Source: Hoyosella rhizosphaerae (lineage in GTDB: Bacteria > Actinomycetota > Actinomycetes > Mycobacteriales > Mycobacteriaceae). Taken from it: a DNA stretch of 64,000 bases. The notes under the pieces were generated by a model. The model did not search any database and was not told the DNA's origin. It was given only the letters and a program-made list of their open reading frames with translations. Numbering within the stretch: position 1 is the first letter of the stretch; every line of letters begins with the position of its first letter. The translations under genes were made by a program, and so were the position numbers. Location of the stretch: contig NZ_BMJH01000003.1 of assembly GCF_014643175.1 (NCBI RefSeq), positions 599,129 to 663,128 on the forward strand. Direction: 5' to 3'. Below are positions 48,254-56,213 of the stretch, one piece after another.

Positions 48254-48277
48254 GTGATTTCACGGCAGTGTTTTCAC
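48254..48277. promoter_or_regulatory. Direct repeats GTGNTTTCAC upstream of aceA
   Basis: GTGATTTCAC (48254-48263) and GTGTTTTCAC (48268-48277) repeat with a 14-bp period, 90-115 bp before the aceA start. Tandem sites on similar faces of the helix suggest cooperative binding by a regulator; which one is not evident. Confidence 0.4.
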
Positions 48278-48357
48278 GCCTATGATTTCGCAGCGGTGTA
48301 TCTCATCGGATCTGTTACCTCTCCGACAATGCCATACATTAAAGTCGCAGGTCTACC

Positions 48358-48418
48358 ACTTGCAAATGCCAAACTTGGCTATGTTTTCAGCGGGTTTTGC
48401 AAATTTTGCTAATTTGCT
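48358..48418. promoter_or_regulatory. RamB-like motifs
   Basis: ACTTGCAAA (48358-48366) and, on the opposite strand, AAAATTTGCAAAA within 48393-48409, extended by a further TTTGC repeat to 48418, resemble the C. glutamicum RamB motif (A/G)(A/G)AACTTTGCAAA, as I recall it. RamB represses aceA and its own gene there. Each match has one or two deviations. Confidence 0.5.
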
Positions 48419-48548
48419 CTGCGAATCCAGCGTCAGAAAACAGTACAAGCGTTACGTTACCGCAGGTAGCTCCACACCCTCCCACAGGCGCTTGCGCCGC
48501 CGCCACCACACCAACGACCCGACAAACGCACCCTTCACCGCAGGCCAC

Positions 48549-48564
48549 TGTGAGCGCACTCACA
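48549..48564. promoter_or_regulatory. Perfect CRP/GlxR-type palindrome
   Basis: TGTGA-GCGCAC-TCACA matches the cAMP-receptor-protein consensus exactly. It is centred about 52 bp upstream of the ramB start, a typical position for activation or repression. GlxR is known to act on ramB and glyoxylate genes in C. glutamicum. Confidence 0.8.
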
Positions 48565-48608
48565 TACCGACCTCGCCGATTTCACTCCCAGTAGATAGCC
48601 TAGGAATT

Positions 48609-50075
48609 GTGGCGAAGACATACGTAGGGGCCCGACTTCGACAGCTACGCGCCGAGCGCGGGCTGTCCCAAGTCGAACTCGCAAAAATGCTCGATATTTC
48701 GCCAAGCTATCTCAACCAGATCGAGCACGATGTTCGCCCACTCACAGTCCCAGTCCTCTTACGGATCTCAGAACTCTTTGGCGTCGACGCAACATTCTTC
48801 GCATCTCAAGACACCACCCGGCTTATCGCCGAAGTGCGCGAGGTTCTCCTCGATGGAGAAATTGGCGTAGACGCAGACGCACAAGAAGTTGCATCGCTCG
48901 TCCAGTCACATCCCCAGATAGCGCGGGCGATGGTGAACCTGCATCGCCGATATCGGATCACCACCTCACAACTAGCCGCAGCGACGGCAGACCGATTCAA
49001 TGACGGTAGTGGCTCCGCCGCGATCAGCATGCCCCACGAAGAAGTGCGCGACTACATCTACCTGCGGCAAAACTACTTTCACGAACTCGACACCGCCGCA
49101 GAGAATCTCACGACCCAAATGCGGATGCACCACGCCGATGTGCGCCGCGAAATAGCACGCCGACTGGAAACTAAACATGGCGTCCAGATACTCAAGCGCG
49201 TTGACCTAGGCGACGCCGTCCTGCACCGCTATAACCCCGAGACGCGCGTCATGGAAATTTCCACGCACCTCTCGTCGGGGCAACAAGTGTTCAAGTTCGC
49301 CACCGAACTCGCCTACCTTGAGTGCTCAGACTTACTCGACGCCCTCGTCGCAGAGGGAAATTTCACCTCGGAAGCAGCACAGAAACTCGCACGAATCAGC
49401 CTGGCAAAATACTTCGCGGCCGCCACGGTCCTCCCCTACCGGCAGTTCCACGAAGTTGCAGAAGACTTCCGCTACGACATCGAACGCCTGTCTGCTTTTT
49501 ATAACGTCAGTTTCGAAACCATCTGCCACAGACTGTCGACGATGCAACGCCCCAACCTTCGCGGTGTGCCATTCTCGTTCGTCCGAGTAGACCGCGCCGG
49601 GAACATGTCAAAACGACAATCGGCGACCGGATTTCACTTTTCATCCACCGGTGGCACCTGCCCACTGTGGAACGTCTACGAGACATTTGCCTACCCCGGC
49701 AAGATGATGCGCCAGATAGCTGAAATGCCAGACAAGCGCCGCTACCTTTGGGTTGCGCGCACCGTCGAGCGTCGGGCGTCGCGCTACGGGCAACCAGGCA
49801 AGACGTTCGCAATTGGACTCGGCTGCGAACTGCGTCACGCGGGTCGCACGGTGTACGCCGACGGACTAGACATCACTAGCGTTGGCACAGCGACGCCCAT
49901 CGGAGTTGGCTGCCGCATTTGCGAACGCGAACGCTGCCCTCAACGCGCATTCCCCGCCATCGGCAAGGATCTAGACCTAGACGAGCACCACAGCACCATC
50001 TCGCCGTACCTCATCCACGAGGGCCCAACTCCCGGTGAGCGCATCCCTGACGAGGAGTTCGCCCCGCACCTTTGA
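48609..50075 (+). CDS. ramB: Acetate-metabolism regulator RamB
   Basis: A 488-residue regulator. An N-terminal XRE helix-turn-helix (VGARLRQLRAERGLSQVELAKMLDISPSYLNQIEHDVRPLT) is followed by a short-chain acyl-CoA-sensing (ScfR/DUF2083) region and a DUF955-like part with FATELAYLE; the C-terminal section has Cys in GGTCPLWNVYETF and VGCRICERERCPQRAFP. RamB (Rv0465c; C. glutamicum RamB) controls glyoxylate-shunt genes. GTG 48609 is at the homology start. It adjoins its usual target aceA. Confidence 0.92.
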   Translation: MAKTYVGARLRQLRAERGLSQVELAKMLDISPSYLNQIEHDVRPLTVPVLLRISELFGVDATFFASQDTTRLIAEVREVLLDGEIGVDADAQEVASLVQSHPQIARAMVNLHRRYRITTSQLAAATADRFNDGSGSAAISMPHEEVRDYIYLRQNYFHELDTAAENLTTQMRMHHADVRREIARRLETKHGVQILKRVDLGDAVLHRYNPETRVMEISTHLSSGQQVFKFATELAYLECSDLLDALVAEGNFTSEAAQKLARISLAKYFAAATVLPYRQFHEVAEDFRYDIERLSAFYNVSFETICHRLSTMQRPNLRGVPFSFVRVDRAGNMSKRQSATGFHFSSTGGTCPLWNVYETFAYPGKMMRQIAEMPDKRRYLWVARTVERRASRYGQPGKTFAIGLGCELRHAGRTVYADGLDITSVGTATPIGVGCRICERERCPQRAFPAIGKDLDLDEHHSTISPYLIHEGPTPGERIPDEEFAPHL

Positions 50076-50109
50076 CTCCGGGCGGTGGAGGCAAACGACG
50101 CAGCGAGAC

Positions 50110-50153
50110 ATCACCGTTCGTGAATCGCAACCGCATATTGACACAACGGTGAT
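50110..50153. repeat. 9-bp inverted repeat after ramB
   Basis: ATCACCGTT (50110-50118) and AACGGTGAT (50145-50153) are perfect complements separated by 26 bases, in the gap between ramB and the 44-residue peptide gene. A TTGACA hexamer lies inside (50138-50143). No T-run follows. It may be an operator pair for the peptide gene or a weak end structure for ramB. Confidence 0.4.
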
Positions 50154-50240
50154 CGCTGGCCGGGCCTGTGCCCCTACTGTGAAAGTCGACTGCGCCAGCA
50201 CCACTCATCGCGCAGCAGACTACGTCGTAAGGAGAACTCA

Positions 50241-50375
50241 GTGCTGACTGAATTCATCGGAATGTTGTCCGAATTCGCCCTCTTCATTCAAGAAAACGGC
50301 GGACGCGGCGACTTCGACAACCTTGAGATCGTCCTCGGTGCATTCGAAGACCAGATCTCGATGTTTGGTTCCTGA
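50241..50375 (+). CDS. 44-residue acidic amphipathic peptide, PorA/PorH-like
   Basis: A very small gene with strong expression signals: AAGGAGA lies 5 bp before the GTG, and an intrinsic terminator starts 8 bp after the stop. The peptide (MLTEFIGMLSEFALFIQENG, then a GRGD turn) has no signal peptide and a net charge of about -7. Hydrophobic residues at 2, 5, 9, 12, 16 and at 25, 28, 32, 35, 39, 42 form two perfect heptad helices separated by NGGRGD. Size, charge and helix pattern resemble the PorA (45 residues) and PorH (57 residues) channel peptides of the corynebacterial outer membrane, which also lack signal peptides. Homology is not shown. Alternatives are a regulatory or toxin-like peptide. 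Confidence 0.7.
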   Translation: MLTEFIGMLSEFALFIQENGGRGDFDNLEIVLGAFEDQISMFGS

Positions 50376-50383
50376 TCAACCAG

Positions 50384-50432
50384 AGGTGGGGTGGATGACC
50401 CTAATCATGCACCCCACCTGGGACTTTAATTT
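50384..50432 (+). terminator. Terminator of the 44-residue peptide gene
   Basis: AGGTGGGGTG and CACCCCACCT form a perfect 10-bp stem with a 16-base loop, followed by a T-rich tail (GGGACTTTAATTTAG). It makes the peptide gene a separate short transcript. Confidence 0.88.
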
Positions 50433-50528
50433 AGTTTCAACGAGTTTCTATTTCCGCCCAATCCGCCACCGCAACGCCTTCGAATCACCTGTGTAAGGAG
50501 CATCACAAACCCTCACACGGGAGTTGCC

Positions 50529-51041
50529 ATGAGTACCCTACGGCACCGTCTAGCGCTTACGCTGGGCGCTTTTTTTGTTGCTGGTTCCGCGTCGGCCGTG
50601 GCCGCAGGTGCGGCGTCGGCCAGCCCTGTTGATTGCCCTGCTCTACCTGGAGCAGCGCAGACTTTAATCAGTTCCACTTCGGAGTGCGCAGCCAATGCCG
50701 ACGCCTCAAGCGCTGCCGCCGCGTTTGGCAACGGCGGCTCTGCGACCGCCAACGCGACGAATATGGGCCTTTCCCTCGCGATTGGCGCCGATGGTGGAAT
50801 CGCCGTTAGCGAAGCAACGAACTTCTCTGGCCCCGCAGCAATTGCCATCGGCCAGGGCGCACGCGTTGAAGCGTGGGGTGTCAGCCCAGGCTTGTCGATT
50901 GGTATAGCCGGACCTGGCGCCACTGTGACAGTCTCAGGAACCTCTGCCCCACAATGCTCCGGCGGACCCTCATTTGCTGGCGACTTCCAGACGCTCAAAG
51001 GCTGTGTGTCCGATGGGAACACAGTGATTCCGCTGGGTTAG
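50529..51041 (+). CDS. Small secreted protein, possibly DUF6764
   Basis: A 170-residue exported protein. A Sec signal (RHRLALTLGAFFVAGSASAVAAGAASA) ends near residue 31, leaving a mature part of about 138 residues with four Cys, probably in two disulfides. The middle is Gly/Ala/Ser-rich and repetitive (GNGGSATANATNMGLSLAIG, then GGIAVSEATNFSGPAAIAIG), suggesting a beta-solenoid-like or low-complexity fold. It looks like the mycobacterial DUF6764 secreted proteins, though I am not certain. ATG 50529 follows GGGAG. Role unknown. Confidence 0.75.
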   Translation: MSTLRHRLALTLGAFFVAGSASAVAAGAASASPVDCPALPGAAQTLISSTSECAANADASSAAAAFGNGGSATANATNMGLSLAIGADGGIAVSEATNFSGPAAIAIGQGARVEAWGVSPGLSIGIAGPGATVTVSGTSAPQCSGGPSFAGDFQTLKGCVSDGNTVIPLG

Positions 51042-51064
51042 TTTCCCGGGGTTAGTTTCCCGGG
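51036..51064. repeat. Tandem 14-bp repeat at the stop codon
   Basis: GGTTAGTTTCCCGG occurs twice in direct tandem, the first copy containing the TAG stop of the secreted-protein gene. It looks like a recent small duplication and does not alter the reading frame before the stop. Confidence 0.7.
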
Positions 51065-51162
51065 TTGAAAGCCGCAGGTGTGCGCACGGCTGCCGCCCAA
51101 CCGCGCCGTGCGTACGCCTGCCCCACGCGTCATTTGCGAAGTTTAACTCGCACGTAACGGTG

Positions 51163-51200
51163 GTTAATGCCTGCGTGACAATCTGTCACTTGACCGAAAC
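51163..51200 (+). promoter_or_regulatory. GlnR-type element upstream of urtA
   Basis: GTCAC-TTGACC-GAAAC (51185-51200) fits the GlnR pair gTnAC-N6-GaAAC exactly. At the right spacing upstream are GTTAA and CGTGA, poorer matches to a second pair. Overlapping it is a palindrome GTGACA-ATC-TGTCAC (51175-51189). The element ends 91 bp before urtA, so nitrogen control of the urea importer is the natural reading. Confidence 0.55.
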
Positions 51201-51291
51201 AGGCGCGCTCTAACGTTCCACACAACGGTCAGCGGCCCCGAATACAGCCGCCGATCAATCCCGAAGTTGAGTGGAACGAAAGGTGTGCTGG

Positions 51292-52548
51292 ATGAGGTTG
51301 ACTAAGCGCGGCGTAGCCGCCCCCACCGCATTAATTGCGGTTGGTCTAATGCTTACCGCCTGCGGAAGCCGTGCCGGAGACGAATCGGTGGTCGGTTCCG
51401 CAGCATCATGCGTAGACACGTCCGGCGACACAATCAAGGTCGGGTCGCTGAACTCACTTTCCGGCACAATGGCGATCAGCGAAGTCACCGTTCGCGACTC
51501 GATCCGTCTTGCTGTGGACCAGATCAACGAGGACGGCGGAGTTCTCGGCAAGCAAATCGAGATCGTTCCCGAGGACGGGGCGTCTGACCCAGCAACATTC
51601 CGCGAGAAGGCCGAAAAACTCGTCCGCCAGGACTGCGTCGCGGCAGTATTCGGTGGATGGACCTCAGCGAGCCGCAAGGCGATGCTCCCAGTCTTCGAAA
51701 ACAACAACGCACTCCTGTACTACCCAGTGCAGTACGAGGGCCTTGAATCATCATCCAACATCTTCTACAGCGGCGCCACCACCAACCAACAAATCGTGCC
51801 TGCGCTTGACTACCTCAAGGAACAAGGCATCTCATCGATCTACCTTGTTGGCAGTGACTACGTGTTCCCTCGCACCGCAAACGACATCATCAAGGCCTAC
51901 GCCGCAGCCCACGACATCGAAGTTCTCGGCGAAGACTACGTACCACTCGGCGGATCAGCCGACTTCTCCACCATCCTCAACAAGGTTCGTTCAGCTAGCC
52001 CAGACGCCATCTTCAACACCCTTAACGGTGATGCGAACGTCGCGTTCTTCCGCGAGTACGCAAACGTGGGACTAACCCCGGAGACGACACCGGTGATGTC
52101 TGTGTCGATCGCTGAAGAAGAAGTAGCGAGCATCGGGGTCCAGAGCATCGAAGGCCAGCTCACTGCCTGGAACTACTACCAGACTGTAGACACACCTGAG
52201 AACGCTGCGTTTGTTGCGGCATACAAGGATCGCTACGGCCAGAACAAGCCCACCTCGGATCCCATGGAAGCTGCATACACTTCAGTCTTCCTATGGGCAG
52301 CAAGCGTAGAAAGCGCCGACTCATTTGATGTCGATGCAGTTCGCGACGCAGCCGGTGGAATTAGCTTCGATGCACCAGAAGGCACAGTCGTCATCAACGG
52401 CGACAACAACCACCTCACCAAAACCTCCCGTATCGGCGTAATTAACTCCGAAGGGTTGATCGACACAGTGTGGGAATCGGACGGACCGATCGATCCGGAC
52501 CCCTACCTCACCTCGTACGACTGGGCTGAAGGGCTCAGCGGTAACTGA
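51292..52548 (+). CDS. urtA: Urea ABC transporter binding lipoprotein
   Basis: A 418-residue solute-binding lipoprotein. The signal peptide ends MLTAC with lipidated Cys24. The mature part has the UrtA pattern: [89 protein letters not shown]. It binds urea (or short amides) outside the membrane. ATG 51292 follows GAAAGG. First gene of urtABCDE; no urease genes lie in this window. Confidence 0.95.
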   Translation: MRLTKRGVAAPTALIAVGLMLTACGSRAGDESVVGSAASCVDTSGDTIKVGSLNSLSGTMAISEVTVRDSIRLAVDQINEDGGVLGKQIEIVPEDGASDPATFREKAEKLVRQDCVAAVFGGWTSASRKAMLPVFENNNALLYYPVQYEGLESSSNIFYSGATTNQQIVPALDYLKEQGISSIYLVGSDYVFPRTANDIIKAYAAAHDIEVLGEDYVPLGGSADFSTILNKVRSASPDAIFNTLNGDANVAFFREYANVGLTPETTPVMSVSIAEEEVASIGVQSIEGQLTAWNYYQTVDTPENAAFVAAYKDRYGQNKPTSDPMEAAYTSVFLWAASVESADSFDVDAVRDAAGGISFDAPEGTVVINGDNNHLTKTSRIGVINSEGLIDTVWESDGPIDPDPYLTSYDWAEGLSGN

Positions 52549-52552
52549 TTTC

Positions 52553-52598
52553 GGTCGTGGGCCCGTGCCGCTTGGTGCGGGCCCACTTGCGTGCGACC
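52553..52598 (+). terminator. Hairpin between urtA and urtB
   Basis: GTGGGCCCG and CGGGCCCAC form a perfect 9-bp stem with a 12-base loop, enclosed by GGTCG/CGACC. There is no T-run. Placed just after urtA, it probably stops part of the transcripts or protects the urtA message, giving more binding protein than membrane components. Confidence 0.6.
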
Positions 52599-52630
52599 AT
52601 ATCCCCTCATAGGAAGGACTGGGATCCGCG

Positions 52631-53515
52631 ATGGATGTCGTGACCAGCCAGCTCTTCACCGGGCTCAGTACGGGGTCAATTCTCCTACTCATCGCTCTCG
52701 GTTTGTCTCTTACCTTCGGCCAAATGGGCGTCATCAACATGGCTCATGGTGAGTTCATCATGGCCGGTTCTTACACCGCTTTTGTTGTTCAGCAAGTGTT
52801 TTCCAGCGCTGGGGTCTCGCTCTTCGCGTCGCTCTTCATCGGCTTCTTAGTCGGCGGAATCTTCGGTGTGATTCTGGAAATGACACTCCTCAGACGCATG
52901 TACCACCGACCGCTTGACACCTTGCTTGTCACATTCGGTGTTGGGTTGATCTTGCAGCAGCTGGCCCGAGACATTTTCGGGGCACCAGCCGTCAACGTCG
53001 TAACACCAGAATTTCTGCGAGGCGGGGTGGAAATCCTCGGCGCTGTCGTCCCGAAAACCCGCCTGTTCATTTTGGTGCTCGCCATCGTTTGCGTCATTGC
53101 CTTGGCCGCAGCATTGAAGTACACGTCGATGGGTCGACGGATCCGGGCTGTGGTTCAAAACCGTGACCTTGCTGAAGTCAGCGGCATCTCCACCCGCCGT
53201 ACCGACATCACAACATTCTTCATTGGCTCTGGGCTTGCTGGTGTCGCAGGTGTGGCTCTGACCCTCATAGGTTCGACCAGCCCCACCATCGGACAGAGCT
53301 ACATCGTCGACGCATTTCTCGTCGTGATTGCCGGCGGGCTCGGCCAGATCCGCGGCGCGGTGATCGCAGCGTTCACTCTAGGACTTTTGCAGTCAGTGTT
53401 TGAATACTCGACCACTGCGAGCATCGCCAAGGTCCTGGTGTTCTTCGTGATCATCATCTTCCTACAGGTTCGCCCACAGGGTCTGATCAGCGTGAAGACA
53501 AGGAGTCTCGCATGA
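52631..53515 (+). CDS. urtB: Urea ABC transporter permease UrtB
   Basis: A 294-residue LivH-type permease with about eight membrane helices; it has the family stretch LTFGQMGVINMAHGEFIMAGSYTAF and ALKYTSMGRRIRAVVQNRDLAEVSGI. It forms the channel with UrtC. The stop overlaps the urtC start by 4 bp. Confidence 0.94.
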   Translation: MDVVTSQLFTGLSTGSILLLIALGLSLTFGQMGVINMAHGEFIMAGSYTAFVVQQVFSSAGVSLFASLFIGFLVGGIFGVILEMTLLRRMYHRPLDTLLVTFGVGLILQQLARDIFGAPAVNVVTPEFLRGGVEILGAVVPKTRLFILVLAIVCVIALAAALKYTSMGRRIRAVVQNRDLAEVSGISTRRTDITTFFIGSGLAGVAGVALTLIGSTSPTIGQSYIVDAFLVVIAGGLGQIRGAVIAAFTLGLLQSVFEYSTTASIAKVLVFFVIIIFLQVRPQGLISVKTRSLA

Positions 53516-54612
53516 GCCAGACTGCAACAGCTACTCGAAAATCAGCCCCGGCGCACAGTTGGCGTGATCGCTACGGCGCTCTTGCCGGATTCGCCGCGGG
53601 GGCCGTAGTGCTCTTCGCTGTCGCCCCGCTCGTCCTCAGCGACTTTCGGCTCGGCCTTCTCGCAAAGTTCATCACCTTCGCCATCGTCGCGGTAGGCATC
53701 GGTCTTGCCTGGGGTCGCGGAGGCATGCTCACCTTGGGCCAAGGTGTGTTCTTTGGGCTCGGTGCGTACATGATGGCCATGCATATGAAGCTGGCTGACG
53801 CTCAACTTCAAGGCCCAGGAACACTGCCGGACTTCATGCAACTCGGCGGTCAGCGAGAGCTTCCAAGTTTCTGGGTACCGTTCACCAGCCCAGCGTTCAC
53901 CCTGATGGCGATCGTCACAGTCCCAACGCTGTTCGCCTTCGTCCTCGGACTCGGGATCTTCAAACGACGGGTGAAAGGCGCTTACTTCGCCATTCTGAGC
54001 CAGGCTCTGGCAGCAGCGTTTGCGATCTTGTTGGTGAGTCAGCAAAACACGTTGGGCGGCTCCAACGGGATCAGCTACTTCCGTACCTGGTTCGGGTTCA
54101 ACCTCAACGACCCCGCCAACAAGCAGATGCTGTATTTCATTGCCGCCGCAACTCTGCTCATCGTGATGGCTATTACGCGACAGATCATGAACAGTCGCTA
54201 CGGTGAACTCCTGATCGCGGTGCGTGACCAAGAAGAACGAGTCCGCTTTCTCGGGTACGACCCCGCCAACATCAAACTATTTGCTTACGTGATAGCTGCT
54301 CTATGGGCATCCATAGCTGGCGCGCTTTTCGTACCCATCGTTGGCATCATCACGCCGCAAGACGTGGGTGTTCTCGCCTCCATTGCATTCATCATCGGTG
54401 TCGCAATCGGTGGCCGCACCACCCTATTGGGCCCCGTGCTCGGTGCCATCGCTATTGCGTGGGCACAAACGTCGCTGTCGGAACAGTTCCCCTCCGCGTG
54501 GACCTACGCACAAGGCGCACTGTTTGTACTTGTCGTCGGGTTCTTGCCCGGCGGAATCGCATCGCTGCTGGTGTGGCGCCGTTGGCAGCGCAAAAAGGAG
54601 GCTGCGCGATGA
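53512..54612 (+). CDS. urtC: Urea ABC transporter permease UrtC
   Basis: A 366-residue LivM-type permease with about ten membrane helices. It has GLAWGRGGMLTLGQGVFFGLGAYMMAMHM near the N-terminus, RYGELLIAVRDQEERVRFLGYDPANIK in a cytosolic loop and SIAFIIGVAIGGRTTLLGPVLGA. It pairs with UrtB. The stop overlaps the urtD start (ATGA). Confidence 0.94.
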   Translation: MSQTATATRKSAPAHSWRDRYGALAGFAAGAVVLFAVAPLVLSDFRLGLLAKFITFAIVAVGIGLAWGRGGMLTLGQGVFFGLGAYMMAMHMKLADAQLQGPGTLPDFMQLGGQRELPSFWVPFTSPAFTLMAIVTVPTLFAFVLGLGIFKRRVKGAYFAILSQALAAAFAILLVSQQNTLGGSNGISYFRTWFGFNLNDPANKQMLYFIAAATLLIVMAITRQIMNSRYGELLIAVRDQEERVRFLGYDPANIKLFAYVIAALWASIAGALFVPIVGIITPQDVGVLASIAFIIGVAIGGRTTLLGPVLGAIAIAWAQTSLSEQFPSAWTYAQGALFVLVVGFLPGGIASLLVWRRWQRKKEAAR

Positions 54613-55424
54613 CACAGCAAACACACGAACCCACCTTCGGCGGCAATGTCGGAATGGGCTCGGAATACCTTGAAGTACGAAACCTCACCGTAGATTTCGA
54701 TGGCTTCAAAGCGGTCTCCGGCGTTGACCTCACCCTTGTTCAAGGTGACCTTCGCTTCCTCATCGGCCCCAACGGTGCAGGCAAAACCACTTTGGTTGAT
54801 GCCATCACCGGCCTAGTGCCTGCCACGGGTTCGGTCGACAAATCCGGCGTGGAACTCGTCGGTAAGCCCGCCCACAAGATCGCGAAACTGGGTGTTGGAC
54901 GGACATTTCAAACAGCCAGTGTGTTTGAAGAACTTTCGGTCCTGCAAAACCTCGACATCGCAGCCGGTGCACACCGGTCAGCATGGTCCCTGCTGCGCAC
55001 GCGGCGGTTCGTGGAATCCAAAATTGAAGAGGCACTGGAAGTCACAGGACTTGCCGCCCTACGCGACCAACCAGCAGGCGTGCTCGCCCACGGGCAAAAG
55101 CAGTGGCTTGAGATTGGGATGCTGCTGGTTCAAGACGCCACAGTCTTGCTCCTTGATGAGCCCGTCGCTGGGATGAGCCACGAGGAGCGGGAAGAAACAG
55201 GCCAGTTGCTCCGGCGCATCGGTGGCGAACGCACCGTGGTCGTGGTCGAGCACGACATGGATTTCATGCGCCAGTTCGCAACGTCGGTCACCGTGCTGCA
55301 CGGTGGAAAAATCCTGAGCGAAGGCACCGTAGCCCAGGTGCAAGCTGACCCACGCGTCCAAGCTGTCTACTTGGGCACAGCTGCCGCTGTCGGCTCCGAA
55401 CTGGAAGGCGAAGACGATGCTTGA
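54609..55424 (+). CDS. urtD: Urea ABC transporter ATPase UrtD
   Basis: A 271-residue LivG-type ATPase. Walker A is [14 protein letters not shown], the following [21 protein letters not shown] is characteristic, the signature is replaced by [14 protein letters not shown], and Walker B is [10 protein letters not shown] with H-loop VVEHDMDF. The [12 protein letters not shown] form of the signature is usual for UrtD. ATG 54609 overlaps the urtC stop; the end overlaps urtE by 8 bp. Confidence 0.94.
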   Translation: MTQQTHEPTFGGNVGMGSEYLEVRNLTVDFDGFKAVSGVDLTLVQGDLRFLIGPNGAGKTTLVDAITGLVPATGSVDKSGVELVGKPAHKIAKLGVGRTFQTASVFEELSVLQNLDIAAGAHRSAWSLLRTRRFVESKIEEALEVTGLAALRDQPAGVLAHGQKQWLEIGMLLVQDATVLLLDEPVAGMSHEEREETGQLLRRIGGERTVVVVEHDMDFMRQFATSVTVLHGGKILSEGTVAQVQADPRVQAVYLGTAAAVGSELEGEDDA

Positions 55425-56109
55425 GTTACGCAATGTCAACACCGGCTATGGCCGTTCAACTGTCGTATACGGCGCATCCGTCGACGTCCCCTCCGAAGGT
55501 GTCGTCGCGATCATGGGACACAACGGCGCCGGCAAAACAACCCTGCTGCGCGCCGCCGTAGGCTTGTGCAAAGTCACCAAGGGCAGCGTCTTTCTTGATG
55601 GTGAAGGCGTGACGTCGCTTCGGCCGAGCGCACGAGTGGCGCGCGGACTGGCGTACGTACCGCAGGGACAGCAATCCTTTGGCCAGCTCACAACAATGGA
55701 AAACCTCCAACTCGTGGCCGACGGGCGTCAGCGTGGAAAACAGCTCATCGACGAGTCGTTGGACATGTTCCCAGCGCTGACGGAGCTGTTGACCCGCAAG
55801 GCGGGACTATTGTCAGGCGGCCAACGGCAACAACTCGCGATTGCACGGGCACTGATCACCGAGCCTCGGATGCTCATTCTCGATGAGCCAACCGAAGGTA
55901 TCCAGCCATCAGTTGTGAAGGAGATCGAGGAAAAGATTCTCGCTTTGACGCAGCGAGGAAACCTCGGAGTCCTGTTAGTCGAACAGCACATCGGATTTGC
56001 ATTGCGAGCAGCCCATCGCTACTACGTCATCGAAGCGGGCCGCATCACTGCATCTGGCGCCGGCGGAACGGGCGCCGCCGACGAGGTACGAAGCGCGATG
56101 GCAATTTAA
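55417..56109 (+). CDS. urtE: Urea ABC transporter ATPase UrtE
   Basis: A 230-residue LivF-type ATPase: Walker [16 protein letters not shown]-loop region [18 protein letters not shown], signature [15 protein letters not shown], Walker [16 protein letters not shown] and H-loop [10 protein letters not shown]. It pairs with UrtD. Last gene of the operon; a long hairpin follows. Confidence 0.94.
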   Translation: MLELRNVNTGYGRSTVVYGASVDVPSEGVVAIMGHNGAGKTTLLRAAVGLCKVTKGSVFLDGEGVTSLRPSARVARGLAYVPQGQQSFGQLTTMENLQLVADGRQRGKQLIDESLDMFPALTELLTRKAGLLSGGQRQQLAIARALITEPRMLILDEPTEGIQPSVVKEIEEKILALTQRGNLGVLLVEQHIGFALRAAHRYYVIEAGRITASGAGGTGAADEVRSAMAI

Positions 56110-56114
56110 CCCAG

Positions 56115-56153
56115 CATGTGAAGGTGCCCTGAGACATGGGGCGCCTTCACATG
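56115..56153 (+). terminator. Hairpin ending the urt operon
   Basis: CATGTGAAGGTGCCC and GGGGCGCCTTCACATG form a stem of about 15 bp (one wobble pair) with an 8-base loop, starting 5 bp after the urtE stop. No T-run follows, so it may act with Rho or as a 3' stabiliser. Confidence 0.7.
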
Positions 56154-56213
56154 ACACGGCCACACGACGATCCACACTCGTCACCGCACGCAGGCACGTA
56201 TGGTGAGGAAGTG

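Larger units (their letters stand above)
48164..48608. other. aceA-ramB divergent control region
   Basis: The 445-bp gap has a reading frame open in phase with ramB, but no homology or ribosome-binding site, so it is taken as non-coding. It holds tandem GTGNTTTCAC repeats near aceA (48254-48277), RamB-like motifs (48358-48366 and 48393-48418), a perfect CRP/GlxR palindrome (48549-48564) and a -10-like TAGCCT (48596-48601) 7 bp before the ramB GTG. Confidence 0.7.

Noticed and set aside
48282..48608. In-frame extension that would add about 109 residues to RamB
   Set aside because: No homology, no ribosome-binding site, and it covers the CRP/GlxR and RamB-like sites; the family starts at GTG 48609.
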